A stretch of DNA of 64,000 nucleotides from Lethocerus indicus (lineage: Eukaryota; Arthropoda; Insecta; Hemiptera; Belostomatidae): positions 27,911,872 through 27,975,871 of the forward strand of contig JACDQD010000004.1 in assembly GCA_019843655.1 (NCBI GenBank). The letters run 5' to 3'. Positions 26,146 to 38,342 of this stretch are shown in pieces; within the stretch, counting starts at the first letter, position 1; every line of letters starts with the position of its first letter. The translations under genes and the position numbers were made by a program. The notes beneath the pieces are model-generated. The model searched no databases, was not told where the DNA came from, and saw nothing but the letters and a program-made list of their open reading frames with translations.

Positions 26146-27593
26146 AAGGAGGCATAAGAAATCTAGGTTATTCCAACCCCTCACAGACCACAAAACAGGT
26201 ATTCTAAACTGCTTCGACTTATATTTTGAGCTAGATGAAATGCTGCGTTTAAACAATTATAGAATATATCCAAAAAATAATTAGGGCCCTCCAAGCTGTA
26301 ATTTATTAGTTAGCAAGCTTCGTTTAGTCCCCAGAACTGGAATCGGAATTTTGGAACTGTCCACGCTTCAATCAGTGTAAGGTAAATGACACAGCCGGAG
26401 ATCGGATACCGGTTTTTTATTCTTTTAATTGGCCAACTGGTATATCGACCCATTTGGATGTTACTTTGTCGAAAAGGGGATTAACAACGGGTGATTGATG
26501 CGGCGGGACGGCGCTCATGAAATGTGGCGCGGTCATAATAAAATTCCCGCTGCGTTTTTAATTGGATCGAATTAATTTCGCCAATTACACGGCCCGACTG
26601 AGGTAAAGCGGGATTTCGGAAAGCTGATAATCGGATAGCCGCCCTGCATTTTTCCTCTAGTCAGTTTTACAGTTGAGATTGGATTTTTTCCTGCCCAATA
26701 TACCGACTTCCGTTATTAATTCCCCGTTTCCGACTGTATTTTTTAAATTGTAATTTTGAATTTTTTGTATTAATCGACATTCTGTTAAGTGTGCGTATAA
26801 CGGTGGTAGAACATCTTTAAATGTTTCCTAACCGAGGTTTTAAACTAAAATACTAATATGGTTCTAAAATAATTTTTTCGAAATCCTTCTGATCCATTTT
26901 AGTGGTAAGGCGTGGGAAAATATTAATGCCGTTTTTTAAACTTATCATTTATAAGAACAGACGGCTCTTTAAAGTTTCTTAAATACCTATTTATTACATT
27001 ACTGATTCCCAATTTCAAAAAAGCGATTAGGTATTCCATCGGTTTCGGTGACTCGATTAACAATTTTCTTAATTTGCGGTATTCAATGAAAAGCATTTCC
27101 ACGTTCGTGAAATATAAACGCCAAGTTAATTAAACTAATGGTCCGAATGTTCATATAAATAGTAATAAAATCAAATTGCAAACTTCGCGGCTGCTACGCG
27201 GCACCGACCGGCCTTTAAATATTCATTCGAGGCCCACTTTTTGTCCGTGTCCCTTGCAACACAAAAGTATATCAAAACTATCTCCATATTCGGTACACGT
27301 ACAAAGTTTGAAAAGTCGCTGGGCGTCTACTGGCATAATCCCCGGTGGTACCGCTTCAAATATTAATAAGGAGCTCGAATTCGATAAAGCTCCGGTCAAA
27401 TGATCTACAAGTCAGGATTGAAAGTCCGTTTGACTCTCGATCTCGTCCCACATGTCACCGCCGGGGGGGGGCCTAAATTAATTCTGGAACAATGTACTAT
27501 ATATGAGGGACATGTACTATGTAGCCTGGACGTCCCGGGTAAGCCTAAGCAGTTATATAACGCCCCTTCTGTTATTGATTAACTGTCTACGTG

Positions 27594-27612
27594 TATATAT
27601 ATATATATATAT
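27594..27612. repeat. short (TA)n run
   Basis: About 19 bp of alternating TA. Confidence 0.9.
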
Positions 27613-28065
27613 GACAGCTGAATTGGCTCAAGTTAGAAGTGGTCGTAATCCTCATTGAGGAAGGAGTCGACTGGTACACATTGTACGCCTCCGTGACCGT
27701 ATTAACACAGCTGACCGTGCTAGTAATAGTGAGCACTGGGGAGCGGCCGACACGGGCCTTAATTAAGCCGGATAATAACGGTGCCCAGACGAAGTCCACA
27801 TCGACCGGACGATGTGATGACAGCTGAGGCGCCTTCGTCTCTCGGCGAAATCGTGAGGTCAACGCGCTCACCAGGAATGGCAGTTCGCCATTCAGGAAAA
27901 TACATTTAAATTCCATAGGCTGTAAAATAAAATATCATTAATGTTGAAAAATAGGTTTAATTCTCGAAACGGAGGCAACGAAGGATGGTATGTTCCCAAT
28001 TAATAGGCAGAGATTTCTGATATTATGCTGGATACTTTGTCTAATTCACGTGAACGGTAGAGCCA

Positions 28066-28926
28066 CATGAATTTACAGAGTAGTAGTAGTGTTTTCAATA
28101 CTCTCTCACCGTTAGAGGGTGTCCAACTCATTACTGGCATCGATATTCATTCAACATCTCTTTTCCTCCTCCAAGAACTCTTTTCCTCGAGATTCTCTGA
28201 TCTCAAAGTGGCGCAATATCAAGTATAATGTGTTTGTAGTTCTATTCCGACTCATTACGGTTTATGGTTTAGAACAAGCGTTTGTACCATTCAGAACAGT
28301 CACATGACAAACTGGAATGTATAGCGATGGGTCAATTACATAAAGAAAAGTAATTCAGTAAATAATTAATAGTATAATGAGATTAGGATAAGGAACTGGT
28401 AGATAAGGAATCCACGCCGTGTAGCTCTCATAATCACATGATCAAGACAAATTATGTGTGCAAATTTGAAAATAAAGTCTCCTGGACACATCTTTGGCTA
28501 TATTATTACCTGATAATGGCGAAAGAACGAACCTAGTTTAGTTCACGACTTTAAACTTGATTGGGAACCGAAAATGTGGCTAACGATCGGACTTACGTCC
28601 GTACGTTTGGAGTCAAATAATTTTTAAAATCATATGCCTATAAAAGAACTAAACACTTATTTTTATAGATTGTAAAATAATCAATGATTCATCTATAAAT
28701 CAATGAATAGAACCGAAGTAAATATTTTTCACACGATTCACCTTTAAATATTACCCGTACGGGGGAAGAAAATCGTTTAAGAAAATACGGCGCTTGATAC
28801 TTGACCCGCAATACAAAGCGGTGCGGTGTTAGTATTAGCGCCGTGTAACTGCAGCTGCAATTTTATTTAATTCTACTGGTATACTGAAGTATTACGACCT
28901 TCTCTCGTGATTTCTGTTTTGGTAAT
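28066..28926 (-). repeat. long inverted repeat, right arm (about 0.86 kb)
   Basis: This is the reverse-complement counterpart of 24,909-25,814. Matching landmarks are CTCTAAxGGTGAGAGAGTATT at the inner end, ACGGACGTAAGTCCG in the middle and the single CAGCTGCAGTTACACGGCGC unit at the outer end. It is slightly shorter than the left arm, which has gained a duplication. Substitutions and small indels separate the arms, so the event is not very recent, or gene conversion between the arms has been incomplete. Confidence 0.85.
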
Positions 28927-31429
28927 TTAATTTTAAAATTGCCCAGCGTTATACACGTTAATTTAACTTATTATAAATAACTTAGTTGAGGTGCGTTCGC
29001 TGATCAAAAAATGTGCACTATCTATATGTTATAATTTCATTTATTTTGCTTATGTTTTTCTCGTTTATGTTTTCTTATGTTTTACTTTTATGTTCTTTAA
29101 TTAATTTTACATTTATATTAATTCGGTGCTGGTTATGAACTAAAAATAAATTAAATTCCGTCAGCAGAGAGAAAATTCCGCTCTTTTAATTGCACAAGTT
29201 TTATTGGCTTACTTGTTAATTATTTTCTTTTCACAAACAGGAACAAGTTTTTAACTTTTATCACTCCAATTTTCAACGAAATTTTGATTAAATAATCTTA
29301 AAATTTATGCCCGAAACTGGTGGAAGCCATTCGCTAATGTGAAATATTTCTTCATAATAAAATATGACCCACAATAATTCTTTGTAGATAGTAGAGGCTA
29401 AAGAGTATGGAAAAAGTTCTGAGGGCAAACACTCGTTCAGCGTTCCGGTTCCACTTTTGTTCTTAGATCGAATTAGATAAGTCGGATCTAGCGCAGAGCA
29501 GTTAGTTGACCCAGTTATCCCGTAATACGATTAACTTCGGTTCTCGCCTCCCGATGCAATTTTATTATACAATACGTTCCCTAATTACGTTGTCTCGCGA
29601 AGGATATTTTTTTCAATACAGATGTTCACCAGTTCAACGTCCGTTTTTTTCGCCCTGTTGGCCCTAAGTTAGAACCGAAATTCGAAACGATGTTATGTTC
29701 ACTCATTACGTTCACCTCTTTCCGTCTGTCGACTTACCCCTGTTTTACTTCACGTAGTTAGAACCAGTAAACGTTCAGCTATTATACTTACTGACTGGTT
29801 ATTATAAAATTATATCCTGAAATACATTCAACATTCTTGCTGTAGGGACGTTCAATACTGTCCCGAAATATATGTGTCTTGTTTCGATCATTTTTAATTT
29901 ATTCCTCTGTTTAATACACCGTCACCCCGCAGAAAGGTATTCAACCGGTATATTGAAATTTCAGGTATAAATAATGGCCGGGATTGTCATTTCTTAAACT
30001 GCAATTTATACAAAGGAAGTGGAACCTCCACTGGATATTGTTTGAGAATTAAAGAGGGTATTAGTGGTTAGGGCAAGTTGTGCTTGTGCCGGCCATAGCC
30101 CCCGGTCTGGCCCCGACACCGCTTTACTTTACAAACCCGCTTTAAATTGTCTGGTCAAAGTTAATTTAAACTTCGAACCCTTGCAAAGTTCAATTATCGG
30201 TGGTCAGTCCACCCACTTCTCGAAATCGGGCAATCAAAAATGTTGAAAAAGCGACGACACCTTGTACATATTTATAAACAAATAATGACATGTCGGAAAT
30301 GCCGACTGTCAAACAGAAGGGGGGTCATTTCGGGTTTAATTTAATCGAGAATTATAACGTCTCCCATTCGCGTCAAAACGGTTAAATTACCGCCAGTGTT
30401 TATTCAAGACAATTGAACCGACGAGAGGAGCAACAGTAATTACGATTCAAAACAAGCCTTTAATTGCGAAGTCTTAGAGGCTCCGCTCATCACCCCGAGT
30501 TTACATTGCCAGTGAAACGTTATAGCCCAACGAAAAATCTAATCAAATTAAAGCGGAAACGGGCGGGGTTAAAATTCAATTTCGGAGTTGGATAAAACTG
30601 CGGCCCGTCTCCCGAATAAACGACTGCATCGCCTAAATTCAAATAAACAGTCTCAAATTAGGGACTCAAATTAGCCAGTCCCGAGCCCTCCTCCTTGGTC
30701 GCCAAGTGCACCCGATACGAAGGAAATTTGCATTTCAAATTTATAATTCGCGCCACGCCAAATAAAAATTGGACGGTCATTATAAACAGACTTCGATAAA
30801 TTCTGCCAGCTATTAATTTTGTCTCTTTTTTTAAAAGGAACAATACTATTGGAAGTACAAGCGGCCGGCTTTAATGTTGTCTTCACTTCCGGGTAACGTC
30901 TTTTGTGTCTGATGAGGGGAATAACCTAAGTCTTTAAACGGCCCTCCACTCGACCTCTCCATCTTCTCTAATTGACCACAACAGCCCTCCTAACTGGAAA
31001 ATCACTCGTGGCCAGAACAACTTGAACCGAGTCCGATCTCTCCACACTCCCCCGCCCCCACAGCTTCAAACTTACCCAGGTGTGTATGAACAAACCTTGT
31101 TTGTTCGGCCGGACCCTCTGTTTGCTTCCGGTTAATATCCCCGCCGCCCCCCCTCCCCCTCCTTTACTGTATAAAACACTATGGCACCTACGCCCTATGC
31201 AACGTTGATATTAATCGGAGGTTATTAGACCGGCACAATATTTGACTCTAACTTTGCTAATGTTCAGAGACAAAATGAAACTTTTCGAGATCGGCGGAAA
31301 ATTTATAATTGGTTTTCTTACGCAACACTATATCAGTATGTATATATTAGTAGTAGAACGTATACAACAGTTTAAAGAATTTTCGTTTCAGGAGTCCACT
31401 AGTTGTTCTTACTTTATCTCCCCTATATG

Positions 31430-31483
31430 GCGCCAATATGGCCCTATGTTGTGGCGGTTTCGGCTTTTCGCCTCCGTCAGTAG
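31430..31483 (+). repeat. possible weak copy of the hairpin-repeat family
   Basis: It aligns without gaps to the 54-bp half-unit with about 35 of 54 matches. Most matches lie in the second half (CGGTTTCGGCT, then TCGCC, then CAGTAG). A partner-like CGAAACGGTT lies near 31,528. Homology is plausible but not secure. Confidence 0.25.
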
Positions 31484-31636
31484 CCTTCTATCTCTAATAC
31501 AGACAACACTCAACTTTTCAGAGGTCGAAACGGTTGGGTACCGAATTAGCGGATAGTAGAATTACCAGCAGAGTCAGAATGGACGGGTTGAAACCGTTCC
31601 GAGATGCCCGACTTCTCCCAACAAGAGCATTACAAT

Positions 31637-31709
31637 AAGCCGGTTTTCTCATTCATACCATCCGTTATGCAGTTATGTCGAGAGGGAAAATATTGAAGAA
31701 AACCGGTTT
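31637..31709. repeat. inverted pair, 13-bp arms
   Basis: AAGCCGGTTTTCT (31,637-31,649) and AGAAAACCGGTTT (31,697-31,709) are complementary at 12 of 13 positions with a 47-bp spacer. Confidence 0.4.
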
Positions 31710-33201
31710 GAACTGCAATTATACACGTCGATTTGTTTGACACAATAAAGTTCTAGAGTTCTAAATAAATTAAAACTATAGTCATGCACTGTAAAACAAG
31801 GTTGGACCCATTTAATGATATTGGTTTATGTTGCTAAGCAGTATCGAGTAAAATTAACCGGGCGTTCGATCTAAAATATTATTCATGAAACGATGTTCGC
31901 TCCAGGAAAAGCTACTTAGAAAAGCTCTACTATTTAAGCTAACTTCAGAAATCATCGTCTAATAATTCCATATTGCACGGACCACAAATCGGGTTCACAG
32001 ACACTAATAGAAGTCGGGGCATCGAAGCGGCCGATTTTTAATGAGCGATTTTCATGTCGATCCGTCGTCTGAGGATTATCGGAATAAATGGAACTGCGCC
32101 GACATCGCTATTTGCGGGATTTAGACTTTAGGCCGGATAAACAACGCTGTAACCGGTTTCAGGAAGCATTAGCTCCGGCCGTTATCAGCAAGCGTATTGG
32201 CCGGCCAGATTAGGTAAATCGTTCCATTACAAATGGAGGCCGCGGTTTAAACGCCTATTAACATTTGCAGTTAGGGCGCAATTATAGCGCCAACGCATTA
32301 CATCACCGAATAAGAGAGCTACTTCGTGTCCCACCTATCCGACACCTCTTACGCTCCATTTCTATAATCCACGCCATCAATTTGTTATTTAATTAATCGG
32401 TTTATTCGGACTGAATGTTCGAAAGCGATATCATACTTGCAACCGAATTACATTTATATATTTCGATGCGATATAAAACAAATTAGGTAATCGCAAAAAC
32501 GCTTACAAATACAACATAAGAGGTCTTATGCAGCCAGAGACTGCGATAGAAAACCGCATATATAACGTTCAGAGGGAAGTGGCATAACCTTATTGCAGTT
32601 CCTGAACAATATTGATATAGACGTTAATATATTTCAGAAAAAAATATTTCTAAGGATTATAGGGTAAAATTTTCGATATATTATCGCGCGAATTTAAGAA
32701 GTAATATTCATCAGGCCGCGGAAGATAGGATGATCAAAGTTCTGAAAATACCGAAAGGGGTGCTCATCTCGCTATCCAGGACGCGATAAGGACTGCTCCT
32801 TTGTGGGGCACTTGAACGGAGAAAACGAGAGTCAAAGTTGGTGGGAGCTCGGGACGCCGGGAATAGTCAGAATTTCAGTTTAGAAACTCTCTAGAAACCC
32901 CCTCCGTCTCGCCATTTCAGGGGGTGAATTTCATTTTTTCTCTCTCTCTCTCGGCTTAAATTAACTGAGAATGTCGAATTGAAATTTTCGTTGACGTTTT
33001 TCGCTTGAAAATATTAGTCTCGAAAATGTGTTCTAGGTCATTTGAGATTCACCACTTTTTTAATGTTTTTACTATTATCATATAATGATTATTAAATTCT
33101 TAGTGGTCACTTCACTGTTTTATGATTTGCGTTATAATATTCAATTACTAATCTAGTTTCATCATGTTGATGACAGGATGATATAATTACACTTACTATC
33201 T

Positions 33202-33204
<3 letters not shown>

Positions 33205-33258
<54 letters not shown>
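33205..33258. repeat. (TA)n microsatellite
   Basis: An uninterrupted alternating AT array of about 54 bp. Confidence 0.95.
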
Positions 33259-33261
<3 letters not shown>

Positions 33262-33837
33262 GTATTGAACACGAAGTACGCCTCCCTTATTGGTTATGCA
33301 AATTGCGACCTTTTAACAATCATGGTCAAGAATTTCCTGAGACGTGGTCAAAATATGAATTACCCAAAGGGTAAATTATATTTGCAATGCGAGTTGTTAC
33401 GGAACGGAAGTGTGCGTAATCGTCTTTAGATTTTCATTCCAACGTACTTTTAAATTCGACTTTGAAAAAAAATATATCCCACCGATTTTCGGTCAATTTG
33501 CAATTCTAAGCTCGGTCCCGAATTCTAACTGCTGGAAATCTAAGAAATAAGTAACTGAGGTCACGAAACGTATACGATAAATTCAAGCTGACCGCTATCC
33601 AAATCCGGGATCTATTCAAAGCCCTCAATCAAAGATCTCAAACACGCACTTTAGGTCTGAAGGCAAAGCTTTATTCTATCAGAATTATAAATAAGAAGTA
33701 CAGTGTACGAATGTGTTTAAATGAACTTTGCAGTTTTCTCAGTCGTTTTTAAATATCTCTATGTTGACGAGAAATGAGATGTAAAGAGAATATCTTGAAA
33801 TAAAATCGTCCTCATCCTTGATGAAATAGTGTATTTA

Positions 33838-33840
<3 letters not shown>

Positions 33841-33872
<32 letters not shown>
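33841..33872. repeat. (TA)n microsatellite
   Basis: An alternating AT array of about 32 bp. Confidence 0.95.
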
Positions 33873-33876
<4 letters not shown>

Positions 33877-35636
33877 TGAATTTGAGATTATTATTTCATT
33901 CCCAGCATAATAATTAATTACGACAAATCCTGAAGTCCTTAGTTCTAATTTCAAGAAATGTAAAGCTTCAATCCCGTGCCAATTTTTAAACCCGTCCATT
34001 TTTCCAACGGAAAACAGGAAATAGAGGACAGTATGACGTCGGAAATCTTCAAAATAGAATGTCGTTCGCTTCCCAGAACGCCCCCTCCTGGGATGGAGTT
34101 AATCAACATAATGGAGTACTTTAAACTCAATTGAAACTTCTGGACTCCTCTTTTATTGGAGTGTGACCAGAAATAAAAAAATAAGATGTAGAGAACCGTT
34201 ACATTCGTTTCGAGCGAATATCCTCCACTGAAAATAATTCAATTTAGTTCGGATTCTTGGACTTCATGGACGGCCTAAAAATCCCAACATTCTCTCTACA
34301 AATACCTGTCTTTGGAGCAACAACAAAAAACGTATTTATTCCCATTTAATTGTTGGCACATTTTAGCATTTATTGTAAATTTCAGATTGTAATGAGAGCA
34401 TAAAAATCAAATCTAGAGAGAGATTCATATTTTTTGAACGTCGTGATCGTTAGTTTTAAATTAGAGTTAATCATCATTCAATTTAATTAATATTTACCCC
34501 AAATACAATAAAATGAATGCGGACTACTGCAGGAATGTAAGTCGAATTGTTCTGGATGTACCCGTTTCGCGGTATTGAATATTACCGTTGGAAGTTACTG
34601 TTGGTACTCCGAGCTTTAATAATTTTTTTCTTTTAATTTCTGTAGTTAATTCAGTCATAAAATTTGAGTAAACGTTTATGCGCCCCGTAAATGGTCTTAG
34701 GTTCGGTACTTTAGCGCTCCCTTAAGATTCATCGTCCAGGATAATAACGTAAAAATACGACAATTTCTGAGAAGACTACTTGTTACATTATCAGAGTCTA
34801 TACTCTGAGTAGAAATTTTGAGCGGGATCGTTCAATTAATGTTTTTATCTTTATCCACGCATCGTGCACAGCTAAACTGTGACGTGTAGAGAGTAATCAT
34901 CTTGAAGCAAGCACTGAAAAACATGTCAGTACCACTATACTAGTTGTAAATTAAACTGCCGATAATTAATTCATCCGTTTTATACGTTTTATTTCAGTTC
35001 CTACAATGTAAACGTCTCAAATTCGAATAGTGGCGGGACGGCTGCACGCACCAATGGCGCAACAGCTTAGTATAACCTTAGTGTAACCTCCCACCAATTG
35101 AATTTCGCTCCTCTTTGAATTCTCCAAGACCAGGTTAGTTCCCTCTCTCTGTGTTTTGGTGGTTTTTACTTTATTCACTATTAGTGTGTTTCTTCGTGCG
35201 ATATAAATTTCCGTTGTCGGCATCCTCCTGGTTAACTCACACTACGCAGGTGTGAGTGTAACCTGATGTTTGAACACAGTGCAGAGCTCGATGAATGTTT
35301 CAAATATTGCCGAATGCCGCAGTGAATTATACTTGGCAGTATTTCAGTGTTAAGTTAAGAACTTAACTGTGGCAGGATATTTCCTGTCAAGAAGCCACTA
35401 CAAATCAGAAATTAGAGCTATTCGATATAATATTTTGTGGCTATTCTGGTTCATCATATCCTTCATACGATGACTCAGGATATAAAAACCCACATACTAT
35501 TCATTAAGCTAATAGTTATACCGTTAATTGTTTTTTTCTGCTGTTGTTAGTGGTAACCTTTAATAATAGTATTGTTATCGTCTTTAGCGCCAAAAAGACT
35601 ATATACGTTGTACGACTGTTGTATAGGGTTGAGAGA

Positions 35637-35864
35637 ATGGACAGTCAGGTTCAAGCTGATGGGAGGCTGCTGGATGTTATAGATAGTGTCTGGCGGTGGG
35701 AGGAGCTTCCTCACGACGACATTATGGTACCCGCAGCTGAACTGCCTGACCCGGATGCTGACAATGGTGACTCGGTCACTACGCTCAAGGAGGCAGAGTC
35801 TAAATGGACAGATCTTGCCCTTGGATCACTCAGTGAACAACACCAGACCCTGTCCACCAGTTAA
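35637..35864 (+). CDS. Anapc13: anaphase-promoting complex subunit 13 (APC13/Swm1 family)
   Basis: This encodes a 75-residue protein that starts at ATG 35,637 in the context GAGAATGG. It matches the APC13 family over its length: MDSxVQxDGR at the N-terminus, L-L-D-V-I-D (residues 11-16), W19 and EELPHDD (22-28), ELPDPDxDNG (35-44), and the family signature KWTDLAL at 56-62. The human protein is 74 residues, so this is full length. APC13 is a small extended scaffold subunit of the anaphase-promoting complex, a ubiquitin ligase acting on cyclins and securin; it helps hold the TPR subunits. The frame is open 31 codons further upstream, but family alignment favours this ATG. Possible 5' UTR splice acceptors end at 35,550 and 35,587. 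The coding region is CpG-containing, unlike the DNA after it, which suggests it lies close to its promoter. Identification is by eye but strong. Confidence 0.92.
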   Translation: MDSQVQADGRLLDVIDSVWRWEELPHDDIMVPAAELPDPDADNGDSVTTLKEAESKWTDLALGSLSEQHQTLSTS

Positions 35865-36450
35865 AATATTCACTAATTTATTCATTTCTCAAAGACTGTT
35901 TTATTTTCATACTAACATTGAAAGTTAGTCTCGTTTTAATAACTTTTTATTACTCGCGGGAATGCATTAAATCTCTTAATAATTTATTGTACTTTACTGG
36001 ACAGTCCTTTTTTCCTTTGTATTAATGAATTTTATAGAATGTACAAATTGGCATCATGCATTATGATTTCTTGCTTTGTCAGAAAAAGTAATCAAAACAA
36101 TTTGGACTGAGATATTATTTTAAATTAACCAAGAATAACTGCCTATTTTATTTTGTCTATAAGTAAATATACTATATTTGTTATAAAAGTATACATTTTC
36201 TATATATAAAACAGTGAAAAGTGTAACTTTTGGTAATTTTCATGATTATTTAATATATCTCTCTGCAGAAAAATTTACCCTGCAAACACACTTCTCTTCA
36301 TTTAATTTTTTTATACTTTTTTTATTGTACCATCAACTTAATTTAATAATCTTCATTTTATTACTGAAAAGTTATTGCAACATAAAGTAATGCTCTTTAG
36401 TATAATACGTTGGTATATGTGTTTTATTGTAAGTTGTATATTGATATAAT

Positions 36451-36456
36451 AATAAA
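36451..36456 (+). promoter_or_regulatory. candidate poly(A) signal for the APC13 gene
   Basis: This is a canonical AATAAA on the plus strand, about 590 nt past the APC13 stop codon, in AT-rich DNA. Confidence 0.4.
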
Positions 36457-36797
36457 TGTACTATACAATAGTATTTGAAATTAATATTTCCTCTCTAATT
36501 ATTCCATTTGGAAATTATAAAATTCATCAGAACTATCAGAAAATTTGTAACATGCTACTAACTGCCTGCATTTGCAAAACTGAAAACCCTTCCAAGAAAT
36601 TATTAACACACTTCTGATTTTTAAATGTAAAATCCATCAGAATATATTAAAAAATCCCATCATTATCATAAATGCTCGTAATTAAGCCCCATTAGTAATA
36701 TTGTAACTGTAGGAGTTGAATGTTTATTGATTGAAAAAAATCAATTCTTCACAATCATTAATTTAAAATATTCAGACAATTTTTTTTATTTCCACAG

Positions 36798-36884
36798 TAA
36801 AAGTGCAGTGACAGTGCAGACAGGATATCCCACAGGCAACCAATATGCCTAACTCAACAACCTATCAGAAAGCTACTGAAAATG
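36798..36884 (+). other. orphan exon-like island (87 bp)
   Basis: A T-rich tract ending TTTCCACAG precedes it and a GTGAGT donor follows it. The 87 bp between are much less AT-rich than the flanks. All three plus frames contain a stop. The longest open piece would give a C-terminus KSAVTVQTGYPTGNQYA then a stop. An internal ATG (36,845) opens MPNSTTYQKATEN up to the donor. Alternatively, the minus strand shows an acceptor-like CATTTTCAG and an AATAAA at the far end, as in a terminal non-coding exon. I cannot decide the strand or attach it to a gene. Confidence 0.3.
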
Positions 36885-38342
36885 GTGAGTAGTTAAAACT
36901 AGTCAAGAAAAACAGTGGGCTGAAACAGATAACAACTTTTATGTTTATGTAAAAAATAATTGGAACCCATCAAGAATGCAAATGACTAGTAAAGGTCTAA
37001 ATAAAAGTTCACTTACTTAGATTAACCAACTAAAAGTAAAAAAATAACCCTCCAACCCATTGTCATTAATTCTTGAATAATATTATAGAAATGAAATTTA
37101 TATTTTGTTGTTTCCTTTTGTAATAGTTGTATTGAAAAATTTATTCATGTTAAATTGAGGATATTAAGAGGAAATATAAGGCCTTACTTGATTCATGGTA
37201 GAAATTTTGGCCAACGTCTATTGTTCCTTATTGAAAATGAAAATTAGATATTAAAAAAAAGAAGAAGTTAAAAACAAGAAGAAAAATTATTAATGTCCTA
37301 AACAATTTATTATTAAAATAGTTTTTGACAATTTTTTTTAAATTTGAATACAAATTAACTGAAAACCTCATTACTCATTTATACACCAGGTATAAAACAT
37401 TTCTGTATGTACATTAAATATACAAACATAATTATTTATGGGTATTAATAATTGCACAATTTTTTTATTCCGAAGAAAATTAACCAATTCAAAGACAATT
37501 TTGAAATATACAATTAGGCATGAATGCTAAACTTGGATTTCATTTGTACACAAATTTATGATTCCCTTGAAATGTACACAAAGTCAAGTTGGTTTGCATT
37601 GGATTTTATCGTGACGACACTGACTTTGAGTGATGAATATTTAACAACGACGAATATTCCATAACAAAACATCCCCCTTAGTTTCAATACCAATTTATAC
37701 AGTTGCTTAGTAAAATATCAACAGTACCATCAAAAAATATAGGGTGCAACATTAAATTATTTGGAAAACAGTTTCATTCATTGATATAAGTACTGAAAAC
37801 ATGGTTTTATTATAAAACTTCTTCAAAATGAGATCAGTTTAATTTTCTTTGTACATTTGATTAAAAGTGCCCTCTATGTTGACTCACAATAATTGGCAAC
37901 AGTTGTATAATGTTCTAGTAATTCACATACTGTAACAGAACAAACATTATACATGGCATCAATAAAATTAAATATAAAATGTTTAACATTAAAAATATTA
38001 ATTTTTGTTGACTTTATATGAGTCAGTTCCTGGGCATTTGTACAAGCAACATAAATATCAAATTAATTCTCATAAAACAAAAACATGGACTGCCTTGTTA
38101 ATAACTTGTTGTGTTTTTATAGTAATATAAATTGTGTCCCACATAACAATGAATAAAAATAAATTTAGAATAAATAGTTATAAAGATTTAAAATGGTTTC
38201 AGTATGTAACATACCTTAAAGTGTAAAAATTACAAAAATTAGCGAACTTATAGTTACAATAGTTTAAAGTAGTTTTCTATTAACAGATGTACAAATTTTA
38301 TAATTACAAACTATTTACAAGATCCTAAAGCATGAGCTAAAG

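Larger units (their letters stand above)
25815..28065. other. spacer between the long inverted-repeat arms
   Basis: About 2.25 kb of sequence with no transposase or other recognisable gene. It includes the hairpin repeat at 25,975-26,145, CpG-containing GC patches (26,460-26,660 and 27,180-27,560) and a short (TA)n run at 27,594-27,612. Open frames at 27.2-27.9 kb exist on both strands but match nothing I know and lack splice or start context. The spacer looks like ordinary local DNA caught between two inserted repeats rather than the body of a transposon. Confidence 0.5.
28927..35250. other. gene-free interval, distal part
   Basis: No supported coding gene is found. It contains CpG-containing patches (29,430-29,760; 30,060-30,230; 30,340-31,160; 31,980-32,420), two (TA)n microsatellites, a weak hairpin-repeat relative at 31,430-31,483, an inverted pair at 31,637/31,697 and a short TC run near 32,940. 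The distal end (about 35,020-35,250) is again CpG-rich and may be the promoter of the APC13 gene downstream. Confidence 0.55.
35865..38342. other. AT-rich, CpG-poor interval between APC13 and the giant minus-strand gene
   Basis: It probably holds the 3' UTRs of both convergent genes. A plus-strand AATAAA lies at 36,451. The first TTTATT (AATAAA on the minus strand) downstream of the giant gene's stop is at 37,806-37,811. An exon-like island at 36,798-36,884 is listed separately. Nothing else coding is seen. Confidence 0.5.

Noticed and set aside
25531..28307. Similar short open frames in both inverted-repeat arms (NSLLASIFI...), suggesting a conserved protein
   Set aside because: The similarity follows from DNA similarity of the arms. 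The frames are short and interrupted by indels, and no transposase or other domain is seen.
33202..33429. A frame beginning with repeated YIYIYI
   Set aside because: It is translation of the (TA)n microsatellite.
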